Below are positions 53,250-61,533 of a stretch of 64,000 bases of DNA, in pieces. The translations under genes were made by a program, and so were the position numbers. Below the pieces are notes generated by a model. That model saw only the letters and a list, made by a program, of their open reading frames with translations. It had not been told where the DNA came from and did no database searches. The DNA is taken from contig NC_014377.1 in NCBI RefSeq assembly GCF_000144645.1, positions 1,550,001-1,614,000 on the forward strand, written 5' to 3'. This DNA comes from Thermosediminibacter oceani DSM 16646 (GTDB lineage: Bacteria > Bacillota > Thermosediminibacteria > Thermosediminibacterales > Thermosediminibacteraceae). Position 1 is the stretch's first letter. Each line of letters starts with the position of its first letter.

Positions 53250-53915
53250 TTATACCCCGTTTTGAAGCTTCTTAAATACCACGTACGAATAAACCACCCC
53301 GAAGATGGTGACGGCAAACATCGATCCCATGCTGAGGATGAACCCCAGCTTTTCGTTGAAAAATACGCTTAAGACCCATACCGCTCCGGCGGCTACCCAT
53401 AAAGGTCCTGAAATCCTGTGGGTTTTGTTCCATACTTCCTCGCTGGCGAGCGTCCAGGGGGTTTTTATGCCGAAAGTGTAATTATGCCTTATCTTGCCCA
53501 TGTAATTGCCCAAAAAGACCAGCATTAACCCGATGGCAGGCATAATAACCTTCGCTACCGAAACCTGGATTCCCAGAGCGTACAAGGTGGCCGCTATATA
53601 TATCGCGGAAAGAATGAGGACCATTATCGTACGGAAGGCCTCAACAACGTTCTTGAACTTCTCGTAGCTCTCGGGTTTCGGGTCGATGACGGGAGCAAAC
53701 GACATCAGCAGGTATATGCCGAGTATAAGGGACGGAAAAAATACAATATGGTAGGTTTTAGCCATATATCCGTCAACCTGCCCGTAGATATTCCAGTGGG
53801 ACGGTACCATATCCGACAATACGGGGTATAAAATGAAACTTACGACGTACAGCGATAGTATCAATCCCAAAAGCAGCCAGTTCACCGGCAGGGCGGATTT
53901 TTTATTTTTGCCCAT
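53250..53915 (-). CDS. SdpI-family membrane protein
   Basis: 221 residues with about six hydrophobic helices. The DUF1648-type N-terminal block YPVLSDMVPSHWNIYGQVDGY and the SdpI block YMGKIRHNYTFGIKTPWTLASEEVWNKTHRISG identify the family. In B. subtilis SdpI gives immunity to the SdpC toxin and signals to SdpR by holding it at the membrane. No sdpC-like toxin gene is in the window, so here it may serve general toxin immunity or sensing. Confidence 0.88.
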   Translation of the reverse strand: MGKNKKSALPVNWLLLGLILSLYVVSFILYPVLSDMVPSHWNIYGQVDGYMAKTYHIVFFPSLILGIYLLMSFAPVIDPKPESYEKFKNVVEAFRTIMVLILSAIYIAATLYALGIQVSVAKVIMPAIGLMLVFLGNYMGKIRHNYTFGIKTPWTLASEEVWNKTHRISGPLWVAAGAVWVLSVFFNEKLGFILSMGSMFAVTIFGVVYSYVVFKKLQNGV

Positions 53916-53931
53916 TATAATCCCCCCTTAG

Positions 53932-53955
53932 ATATTTAGATAATCATCTAAATAT
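53932..53955 (-). promoter_or_regulatory. Palindromic operator of the sdpI-sdpR pair
   Basis: ATATTTAGAT and ATCTAAATAT form a perfect 10-base inverted repeat around AATC. An extended -10 box TGCTAAAAT (minus strand) lies directly upstream, so the operator covers the start site. It is a typical ArsR-type site. Confidence 0.7.
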
Positions 53956-54201
53956 ATTTTAGCACAAAAATAACTCTTTTGCTACAAATTTTGCAAAAAA
54001 ATTCTGGGCTTTACCCTTTCACTGTAATTATTTAGCCCAGATTTATATACTTTTATCTCCTTTTCCTTTTGTCTTTATCTGCTGCAGTTTATTAAAAAGT
54101 TCATTTGCTTCCTTCAAATTTACATTGAAATGTTTTTTGCAAGAGGAAATTCCCCATTTTTGCAAAGGTTTTTCCCCAGGCACCGGTGGGGAATTTTTAT
54201 G

Positions 54202-54933
54202 TTAACTTAATTGCCTCATGAGTGATTGCCTCATCCGGTAGCTTTGACCATCAAAGATCAATAGGTAACTGTGGTGTATTAGCCGGTCAATCATTGCTGC
54301 TGTCATCTGCTCATCGTAGAAAATGCTCGCCCAGCGGCTGAATTCCAGGTTAGTGGTAATTACTACACTGCGACGTTCATAGCAGTCCGAAATCACCTGA
54401 AAAAGTAGCTGCGCTCCTTCGCGGTCCAAAGGAACATAGCCCCATTCGTCGCAGATCAGAAGATCTGGTTTGGAAAGCTGTTTCAGTAACCCGGAAAGTT
54501 CACCTCCCTTCCGGGCTTCCACCAGCCGGTTTACCAGCGCTGCAGTGCGGAAAAACTTTACGTTGTAGCCTTTTTTACAGGCCTCCACACCGATGGCGGT
54601 GGCAAGATGGGTTTTGCCGGTTCCCACGTTGCCGTAAAGGATCAGGTTTTTCTTTTCTTCGAGAAATTTGCAATCTTTTAGGTCCTGCGGTGTAAGCCCC
54701 TGCGGGAGTTTGATTTCATCGAATATGTAGCCGGCAAAGGTCTTTATCGTGTAAAAGCCCGCATTTTTCAAAAGCCTGTCCTTTCGGCTTGCGTCTCTGT
54801 GCTCCAGTTCTAATCTTAGCAGCTTCAGCAGGTATTCTTCATGGCTTTGAGCCTCGATCTTGTCGCAGTTTTCCACTAGATTGCGGCTGAGTTTTAATGC
54901 TTTACAGCAGGCGGCGATTTCGTCCTTCAGCAT
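54202..54933 (-). CDS. istB: IS21-family helper ATPase IstB (element A)
   Basis: 243 residues, AAA+ ATPase with Walker A LYGNVGTGKTHLATAIG, Walker B LLICDEWGYVPLD, and an arginine-finger region later. It loads on target DNA and activates the IstA transposase. It overlaps the istA stop by 7 bases. Confidence 0.93.
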   Translation of the reverse strand: MLKDEIAACCKALKLSRNLVENCDKIEAQSHEEYLLKLLRLELEHRDASRKDRLLKNAGFYTIKTFAGYIFDEIKLPQGLTPQDLKDCKFLEEKKNLILYGNVGTGKTHLATAIGVEACKKGYNVKFFRTAALVNRLVEARKGGELSGLLKQLSKPDLLICDEWGYVPLDREGAQLLFQVISDCYERRSVVITTNLEFSRWASIFYDEQMTAAMIDRLIHHSYLLIFDGQSYRMRQSLMRQLS

Positions 54934-56450
54934 AAATTGGCACCGCCTTTCAGAAAGGCTTTGTCATAGTCTTCTGCATTGAAGCGGAATGCAGTGAGTT
55001 CAGGAACCCCTTCCGGAATCTTTACCGGCTCCAACTGCGGGGTTATACCCGTTATCCTGTTATGGATGGCTACGAGGCTGTCTAAATCCTGCACTCCGTA
55101 AAGGAGAGCCTCGGCTACAGCGTTCACAGCCTGTTCAAAACTGCTTTTGGTACAAAGCACAGCCAAAGCCTTGAGCGCTTTGCCGCGCTCACTTTTGCTT
55201 AAGCCGTCGAGGTATTCCCGGAGTGGGTCCGGCAGCATGCTGTATATTCCCGAATACTTAAGGGCTCCCGGACAGCGGGAAAGCTGGGTAAGATATGGCA
55301 GCCAGTCCATGCTTTCTTGCTTGTTGTCCCCGTAAAGCCGCCGGTGGCGCACGATTTCCCGGTGGCTCTCATCCAGCGGTATGACCTCATGGGCTGTTAT
55401 CTTTACAAGCACCCGGCTGTTGGCGTATTTGGGGGCGGTAGAGTATAGGTGCTTTCCACCGTTCAAGCTGAATTTGGCGTAGGCGTTGGTTTTGACTGTT
55501 ATGTAACCGGCTACCTCGTAAGGAACGGTAGGCAGCTCAAGCAGAGCCTTACGGTCTTCATTAAAAAGTTCGGCTATGGATGCCTCCTTCCGGTAGTGTT
55601 CGCGGTGCATGTCCCGGTCGCACAATCGTAAAAGTTCGCGGTTAAAATCCTCCAGCTTTTCAAACCTGGGGACCGGGACAAGGAAGTTGCGCCGGTGGTA
55701 TCCCACCTTGTTTTCCACATTACCCTTTTCATGGCCGGAAGCAGGGTTACAGAATACCGCTTCAAAACCATAGTGCTGCTTGAACCTCAGGAAGGCGTCG
55801 GTTAGTTTGCGCTCTCCATTTTTCGAGAGTTTCACGATAGTGCTGGCGTTATCAAACCATAGCTTACGGGGTACTCCCCCCAAGTGTTCAAATATGTCCT
55901 TAAGTCCCTGAAACAGGCATTCCTGGTTTTCTCCCTTGAAAAGCTGGGTATATCCTACGTTACTGTAGGGAAACGACAGGTTCAGATAAAATCCGTGATG
56001 CAGCGTCCCGTTTTCGTAAAAGTCTGCCTCACCGAAATCCACCTGCGCTTCACCCGGGATATGTTCCAGCGGCAGACGACATGAGTTGTCCTGGTACAAT
56101 TCTTTTTTTCTCATGGCTACGTAGCCTGCTACGGTGCGGTAAGAACAGTTAAACTTATCTTGGTATTTTTCACAGAGCCTGTCATAAATCCTTTTGGCGG
56201 TATGCCTCTGCTTTTTGCGAGCTTTTTTATCTTCTTCAAGCCACTGATCTATATCCGCCTTGAAAGGGTCGAGTTTTGGGAAGGTATGTTTAACTTCTTC
56301 AACTTTAACCCTGGTGTTCCAGTCTTCTTGATAAATATACTTGCGTATAGTTTTTCGGTCTTTTTGGAATTCCCGGGCTATCTCGCTGATATTTTGCCCT
56401 TTCATAAAGAACGCTTTTCTGATATTATCAATATGGGTCATTGTGAGCAT
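54927..56450 (-). CDS. istA: IS21-family transposase IstA (element A)
   Basis: About 507 residues. The N-terminal HTH reads KGQNISEIAREFQKDRKTIRKY. The DDE core is EAQVDFGEADFY (first Asp), LWFDNASTIVKL (second Asp) and HEKGNVENKVGYHRRNFL (Glu). The ATG at 56450 has GGGAGG 8 bases upstream; one at 56441, 9 bases after GGAGG, is equally possible. A longer frame to 56576 would run into the inverted-repeat region. Confidence 0.92.
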   Translation of the reverse strand: MLTMTHIDNIRKAFFMKGQNISEIAREFQKDRKTIRKYIYQEDWNTRVKVEEVKHTFPKLDPFKADIDQWLEEDKKARKKQRHTAKRIYDRLCEKYQDKFNCSYRTVAGYVAMRKKELYQDNSCRLPLEHIPGEAQVDFGEADFYENGTLHHGFYLNLSFPYSNVGYTQLFKGENQECLFQGLKDIFEHLGGVPRKLWFDNASTIVKLSKNGERKLTDAFLRFKQHYGFEAVFCNPASGHEKGNVENKVGYHRRNFLVPVPRFEKLEDFNRELLRLCDRDMHREHYRKEASIAELFNEDRKALLELPTVPYEVAGYITVKTNAYAKFSLNGGKHLYSTAPKYANSRVLVKITAHEVIPLDESHREIVRHRRLYGDNKQESMDWLPYLTQLSRCPGALKYSGIYSMLPDPLREYLDGLSKSERGKALKALAVLCTKSSFEQAVNAVAEALLYGVQDLDSLVAIHNRITGITPQLEPVKIPEGVPELTAFRFNAEDYDKAFLKGGANLC

Positions 56451-56614
56451 CCTCCAATCCTCCCTTGCAGTTAAGATTTCCCTAACTACAAGGGTAAAGG
56501 TTTTTAGGGGTGCCTGCAATGACCTTTGCAAATTTGGGGATTTTTGAGTTGCAAAAGTGGGGATTTTATTTTGCAACTCTGTCCATTTTAATTATGCAAT
56601 AAACAACATTGAAA

Positions 56615-56987
56615 CCAAAAAAGAATCGCCGCCGAAAAAGAAAGCTAGCCAGATCTTTTTATTCAGCGGCAGCCATGCTGTTATAATGTAAATGCACCTT
56701 AGACCCTATGGCTTTTGCACCCCTACCTTTCATTGAGTTTACCCTTTTCTCTGTGTATTATTTCTCTTTAATTGATAATTTTAAAATTTATATTTCCATA
56801 TTCCTTAATTTTCCTGCCGATATAGCCGAATACGTAAATATTTAATCCCAAATTATTCCCGAAAAAGGACATAAAAAAGAAATTAATCGTATCCCGAATG
56901 GGAAGGATTAAAAATTTTTTAATAGGGGGGTATTAAAATACCCTCTTATTTACTCTTTAAATAACAAGGGACAAACATAAGGAGGTG
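56615..56987. other. Spacer between the two IS21 elements, no gene seen
   Basis: About 370 AT-rich bases with no frame that carries a ribosome site or recognisable protein. It separates the target duplications of IS21-A and IS21-B, so it is ancestral chromosome sequence between two independent insertions. Confidence 0.6.
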
Positions 56988-57096
56988 GTTGATGTCACCG
57001 CCGGTGTATAATTGACCCAGGAGCAACGAAAAGGAATTGACCCACCCCCTGGCGAAATATCCCTCTGATACCAGCCAAAAGATCGGAGGGAAATAA

Positions 57097-58326
57097 GTGC
57101 TAGGGAGTGGATCTATTATCATGTTACACGAATTAAGAGCAATGGGCAAGAGCATCCGTGCAATTGCACGAGAAACAGGCCGTTCAAGGAATACGGTAAG
57201 AAAATACTTAAGGGCAGAGGGCATTCCCGAAAGGAAGCCGCATCCCAAAAGAGGATCAAAGCTCGATCCATACAAAGATACCATTCAAGAGCTCATAAAT
57301 CTTGGTATATTCAATTGCGAAGTTATCTACGAAAGAATCAAAGAAGAAGGCTATACCGGCGGCCGCACTATCTTAAGGGACTATGTAAGACAATTTAGAC
57401 CCCCAAAACAGGTTCCTGCCGTATGCCGCTACGAAACCAAGCCCGGCCAGCAGGCCCAGGTCGACTGGGGCGAATACACCTACATTGACGAGGAAACCGG
57501 CGAAATACGTAAGCTTTACGTCTTCGTCATGGTACTGGGTTACTCCAGAGCCATATACGTAGAATTCACAAACCGCTGCGACATACATACCTTCATCCGC
57601 TGCCTGATCCGCGGGTTTGAATACTTCGGCGGAGTGACCGACATAGTCCTTACCGACAGAATGAAGACCGTAATACTTGGCACCGGAGAAAACAGAAAGC
57701 CCATATGGAACTCCATCTTTGAAGACCTGGCTGTAACCCTTGGATTTACCCCTAAAGTGTGCAGAGCACGACGTCCACAGACCAAAGGCAAAGTAGAAAG
57801 CGGAATAGACTTTGTCAAAAGCAACTTCCTGCCGGGTAGGAAGTTCATAAACTACGGTGACTTAAACCACCAGGCAATAGTGTGGTGCGAAAAGAAAAAC
57901 AGGAGGATTCACGGCACCACCGGGGAAAAGCCTATTGACCGCCTGAAGGAAGAAAACCTCAAACCACTCCCTGCCTCTGACAGATACCAAAAATTCCTTG
58001 AAGAAGTAAGGAAAGTCCACAAAGACGGCCTCTTGAGCTTTAACGGCGTAAGATACGGCGTTCCCTGGCAATATAGCGGAAAAGAGGTGGTTGTAAGGGA
58101 CAAAAACGGCAAAATCGAAATCCTCTATGATGGGAAGGTGATAGCAACCCACGAAAAACATTATCGCTCAAGGACCATCGTTTTCCTCAAAGGTCAGTAT
58201 AAGGGTCTAAAAGAAGCCGAAGGCATGTTCTATCCTAGACCGAGGGCTATCAAGTTATCTTCCCTGGAAGTTGAGAAGCGTTCTCTGGGGGTTTACGAAA
58301 GCCTCCTGGAGGTGGGCACAGTATGA
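57097..58326 (+). CDS. istA: IS21-family transposase IstA (element B)
   Basis: 409 residues with an N-terminal HTH (MGKSIRAIARETGRSRNTVRKYL), a DDE core with QAQVDWGEYTYIDE, VLTDRMKTVILG and RRPQTKGKVESGIDFVKSNFLPGR, and a C-terminal beta barrel domain. The GTG at 57097 follows GGAGGGAAATAA. Much shorter than the IstA of element A and only distantly similar. It ends with an ATGA overlap into istB. Confidence 0.93.
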   Translation: MLGSGSIIMLHELRAMGKSIRAIARETGRSRNTVRKYLRAEGIPERKPHPKRGSKLDPYKDTIQELINLGIFNCEVIYERIKEEGYTGGRTILRDYVRQFRPPKQVPAVCRYETKPGQQAQVDWGEYTYIDEETGEIRKLYVFVMVLGYSRAIYVEFTNRCDIHTFIRCLIRGFEYFGGVTDIVLTDRMKTVILGTGENRKPIWNSIFEDLAVTLGFTPKVCRARRPQTKGKVESGIDFVKSNFLPGRKFINYGDLNHQAIVWCEKKNRRIHGTTGEKPIDRLKEENLKPLPASDRYQKFLEEVRKVHKDGLLSFNGVRYGVPWQYSGKEVVVRDKNGKIEILYDGKVIATHEKHYRSRTIVFLKGQYKGLKEAEGMFYPRPRAIKLSSLEVEKRSLGVYESLLEVGTV

Positions 58327-59093
58327 TAGACCTTGAAAAAGCTCGGTCCCACCTTGAAGAACTGGGGCTTTTAAACGCAGCATCTTTCCTTGACGCCCTC
58401 CTTGAAAGAGCTCAACGCCAAAATAGCACGTATCTTGATTTCTTAAATAACCTGCTCGAGGCTGAACTTGCTGAAAGGCAAAGGCGGAATATCGAGGTAA
58501 GGTCAAAACTTGCCCGGCTTCCATACCGCAAGACTCTAACCGAATTTGACTTTGCCTTCCAGCCCAGCATCGATGAAAAACTGATAAAAGAGCTTGCCAC
58601 AATGGCCTTTGTCCACCGGGTAGAAAACGTAATATTTCTTGGCCCGCCTGGAGTAGGGAAGACGCACCTTGCCGTGGCTCTTGCTATAGAAGCCCTATCT
58701 TGTGGTATATCAGTCTACTTCACGAGTCTTTCTAGGCTCATTGAGGACCTCAAAAAGGCATATAAAGAAAGCCGGTTAGAAAGGCGAATGAGGATCTACA
58801 CTAGGCCCAAGCTCCTTGTAATCGATGAAGTAGGCTATCTTCCATTAGATGGCCTTGGCTCGAACCTCTTTTTCCAGCTAATAAGTGCCCGATATGAAAA
58901 GGGGAGCATAATACTTACCAGCAACAAAGGCTTTGGAGAATGGGGGGAGCTCATGGGAGACCCTGTACTTGCTACTGCAGTGTTGGATAGACTATTACAC
59001 CATGCCCACATAATCAACATAAGGGGCAACAGCTACCGCCTAAAGGACAGGCTAAAGACCGGGTTGTATGGTAACCAACATAATAATGCTTAA
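58323..59093 (+). CDS. istB: IS21-family helper ATPase IstB (element B)
   Basis: 256 residues, AAA+ type: Walker A LGPPGVGKTHLAVALAIEA, Walker B LLVIDEVGYLPLDG, and SNKGFGEWGELMGDPVLATAVLDRLLHHA in the sensor region. The start overlaps the istA stop, giving coupled translation. It sits inside the right-end repeats at 59107-59163. Confidence 0.94.
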   Translation: MIDLEKARSHLEELGLLNAASFLDALLERAQRQNSTYLDFLNNLLEAELAERQRRNIEVRSKLARLPYRKTLTEFDFAFQPSIDEKLIKELATMAFVHRVENVIFLGPPGVGKTHLAVALAIEALSCGISVYFTSLSRLIEDLKKAYKESRLERRMRIYTRPKLLVIDEVGYLPLDGLGSNLFFQLISARYEKGSIILTSNKGFGEWGELMGDPVLATAVLDRLLHHAHIINIRGNSYRLKDRLKTGLYGNQHNNA

Positions 59094-59299
59094 ATTTAAA
59101 AAAAGCCAGGGTGGGTCAATTTAAAATCGCTGAAAATGGGTCAATTTAAATCCGCTATTGACAGTTGAAAATGTGAACTCCTAAATAATGTTGAGTAATT
59201 TATATTATTTCAAATTCAAAAAACCAAAATATTAAGACGTGCTATGAAAAGTCAATAGGCTAGAGCAAAAATTTCTTGACAATCACATAGAAATTCTGT

Positions 59300-60524
59300 T
59301 CACGCATTTTTGCCGGGAGGAGACCATTGATAATCCGGGTCATACGGCCGGTTATCCTTCCAGAGAGAGTAGATCAGGTGAACAAGTTTTCTTGCAACGG
59401 CTCCTGTAGCAACATTCGAGTGCTTTCCCTGGCTGCGTTTTTGCTCATAATAAGCCCTCAACTCCGGGTTAAAACGGCGGGCTGAAACAGCGGCTAACCA
59501 CAAGCTGTTTCTTAAAACAGGGGAACCGCGTTTAGACATACGGTTACGAGTACCCTCAAACAATCCTGAAGCCCTGACTGTAGCATCTAAACCGGCATAA
59601 GCTACGAGAGCCCGGGGGTTAGGGAAACGAGAAATATCACCTATCTCACCGATAATTGCGGCAGCCAGGACAGGGCCAATACCTGGAATAGTTTCAATTA
59701 CGTGGCGATAAGGGGTATCCTTACTAGGACGAAGCTCCTCCATAACCTCGTTAATTGCATCTTCAATAACCTTTATCTGTTCTTCAATAAATTCAATTTG
59801 CTCAACCAACAAACGAAGCTGTAATGTGAAAGCGTCTAAAGCCATGGTGATACCGAAGGTCCCCTTAGCCAGAGATTGAATCTTTTTAGCTCTTTCTTCA
59901 CCGAACCGACCGCGGGAATGTTCTTTCAGGAAAGCAGATAACTCTGAAAGGTCCACTTCGGCTAATTCTTCCCGGCTCCGGGTAAGATTTAAGCAGCTCC
60001 CTTGAAGTCCGGATAAACACATCGGAGAAGCAGTCTGGGTATTCAGGGAAAATCCTATCCAAAATACCAAGCACCCTGTTCTTAAGGCCACCGACCTGGC
60101 GTACGAACTCAAAGCGGAGTCGGGAGAGCGACTGCAATTTGAGGGTTGTTTCGGAAGGGAGTCTGGTCTCGGGGGCTCTTCCCAATCGCAGCAAGTCAGC
60201 AAGGAGCAGAGCATCTTTTTGGTCGGTTTTAGTTTTACGCACATAGAGATTCCGCAAAGCATCCGACTGAATGGGATTGATGACATGAAGTTCAAATCCC
60301 TGGTTAGTGAGGTAGCAGTAGATAGGGAGCCAGTAATGGCCGGTAGCCTCTAAGCAGAACTTTACGTCATCAGGCTTTAAACCGAGTCTTTCCAATGCCT
60401 GCAAAAGCTTATTCATTCCTTTATGGTTATTGTCTAGATGCATTTTTAAGACTATATCACCGGAGTCGTTTACGAGGCATACTTCGTGACTGTGTTTAGC
60501 CACATCAATACCGCCATAGAACAT
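59300..60524 (-). pseudogene. IS110-family transposase split by a frameshift
   Basis: The N-terminal half (frame from 60524) has MFYGGIDVAKHSHEVCLV, FCLEATGHYW and RKTKTDQKDALLLADLLR, the DEDD catalytic part. The C-terminal half in another frame has IPGIGPVLAAAIIGEIGDIS followed by RFPNPRALVAYAGLDATV and ends PGKNA. The frames change near 59985-59990, where LLKSYPEP should run on into EELAEVDLSEL. One base is lost or gained. IS110 enzymes have no known programmed shift, so this copy is probably inactive. Confidence 0.88.
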
Positions 60525-60751
60525 GATTTACATCCTCGCTTTCACTGAATTAGGCAGGGTTCCCGCAATCCTCTATAAGTCTCAACCTTGCGCGTAACTC
60601 GAGGCATGCAGCAAGCTACATCCGCAACGTGCTCATTCGAGACATCTCATAGAGGAGGGGCTTCACTCTTAATTTCGGGACAGCGAAAGAGCTTCCCAAG
60701 GAGGAAGATCGAAGTCCCCTGCCGCTACGAGAAATATTAGCTAAGTTTTAT
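60525..60751 (-). ncRNA. Probable bridge-RNA region of the IS110-family element
   Basis: Noncoding sequence between the element end and the transposase start. The minus strand contains TCCTCTAT (60657-60650 area) that can pair with ATAGAGGA (60579-60572 area), closing a large stem-loop with smaller hairpins inside. IS110-family elements are known to encode a bridge RNA in such a region, with loops that pair to target and donor DNA. The exact RNA ends and loops are not defined from sequence alone. Confidence 0.45.
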
Positions 60752-60840
60752 CAGAATTCCTGTGTGGTTGTCAAAAAACTTTGAATGACCCTTAATTACA
60801 TTATTAAAGCTAACTATATTGTACAAGGAGGATGGGTAAA

Positions 60841-61482
60841 ATGGCATATGGAATCCATACAGCTACAAATGTATCTAATGTTTTAAATTGTCTCAAAAAT
60901 AATGGTAAAACTTTTGTTGGAAGATACTTTGCAGTTACTAATACTTGGAAATCATTGACTAAAATTGAAGCTCAAAATATTTCTTCTGCGGGACTATATA
61001 TTGTATCAATTTGGGAAGACGGTCCTGCTGATAAACCTTCGTATTTCACATATGATCAAGGTAAAAAAGATGGTAACAATGCTTTTCACTATGCTGCAGA
61101 TATTCAGCAGACAGCTAATACCCCTGTTTTTTTTGCTGTAGATTTTGATGCTACTTCATCACATAAACAAGCTATTCTAGATTACTTTGTAGGAGTTAGA
61201 GATGGTTACTTACAATACCTTTATGAGCGTCGGAAATATGGTGAAGAAGAAATTTATTACAAAATTGGCGTATATGGAAGCTATGATGTACTAACTTGGT
61301 GTAAAGAACAAGACATTGCAACCTACTTCTTCCAAGCATATGCTCCAGCTTGGAGTAACGGGAGAAACAAAGATCCATGGCCTGGCTATCATTTACGTCA
61401 ACTTGGTTCAAATCAGGATCTTTGTAATATTAAAGTGGATCCTGATGAATCAAGCGGTGCTGCTGGTGGGTGGAAATATTAA
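60841..61482 (+). CDS. DUF1906 glycoside-hydrolase-like protein
   Basis: About 213 residues: YGIHTATNVSNVLNCLKNNG, FVGRYFAVTNTWKSLTKIEA, VFFAVDFDATSSHKQAILDY and KIGVYGSYDVLTWC, the blocks of the Rv2525c-like, glycoside-hydrolase-like domain (DUF1906). It resembles GH25 lysozymes in fold and may cut peptidoglycan or another glycan, but activity is unproven. No signal peptide is seen. The ATG at 60841, 9 bases after GGAGG, is preferred to that at 60832. AT-rich codon use unlike the flagellar genes suggests transfer, perhaps from a phage. Confidence 0.8.
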   Translation: MAYGIHTATNVSNVLNCLKNNGKTFVGRYFAVTNTWKSLTKIEAQNISSAGLYIVSIWEDGPADKPSYFTYDQGKKDGNNAFHYAADIQQTANTPVFFAVDFDATSSHKQAILDYFVGVRDGYLQYLYERRKYGEEEIYYKIGVYGSYDVLTWCKEQDIATYFFQAYAPAWSNGRNKDPWPGYHLRQLGSNQDLCNIKVDPDESSGAAGGWKY

Positions 61483-61508
61483 AAAAAGTTAGCCCGAATA
61501 TCACTAAA

Positions 61509-61533
61509 AGCTGCCTATCTTTTATAGGCAGCT
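61509..61533 (+). terminator. Terminator hairpin of the DUF1906 gene, left target duplication of IS1182 copy 2
   Basis: AGCTGCCTAT pairs with ATAGGCAGCT around a 5-base loop. This 25-base hairpin is repeated at 63129-63153. Its original T-tract is now at the right copy (63154 on). Downstream of this copy stands the IS left-end terminator. Confidence 0.9.

Larger units (their letters stand above)
54131..56608 (-). mobile_element. IS21-family insertion sequence A
   Basis: 2478 bases carrying istA and istB on the minus strand. The ends both begin TGTT and contain repeated TTGCAA motifs with AAAT-CCCCA between them, as at 54136-54166 and 56530-56577. A 6-base target duplication, TTGAAA, lies at 54125-54130 and 56609-56614. 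Both genes are intact, so the element may be active. It is different from the IS21 element B next to it. Confidence 0.85.
56993..59163 (+). mobile_element. IS21-family insertion sequence B
   Basis: 2171 bases. The ends begin TGTCA on both strands and carry repeated AATTGACCCA motifs (two at each end). A 5-base target duplication, GTTGA, lies at 56988-56992 and 59164-59168. istA and istB on the plus strand are intact and overlap. Confidence 0.92.
59276..60774 (-). mobile_element. IS110-family insertion sequence with inverted repeats
   Basis: 23-base inverted repeats lie at 59276-59298 (TTGACAATCACATAGAAATTC...) and 60752-60774 (minus strand TTGACAACCACACAGGAATTC...), 20/23 identical. Between them are a frameshifted transposase gene and about 230 bases of noncoding sequence upstream of it. 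The repeats resemble the IS1111 subgroup, but the long noncoding part is on the 5' side as in the IS110 subgroup. IS110 elements make no target duplication, and none is seen. Confidence 0.8.

Noticed and set aside
59300-60524. Programmed frameshift in the IS110-type transposase
   Set aside because: No slippery sequence was seen at 59985-59990, and this family is not known to use programmed shifting; a mutation is simpler.
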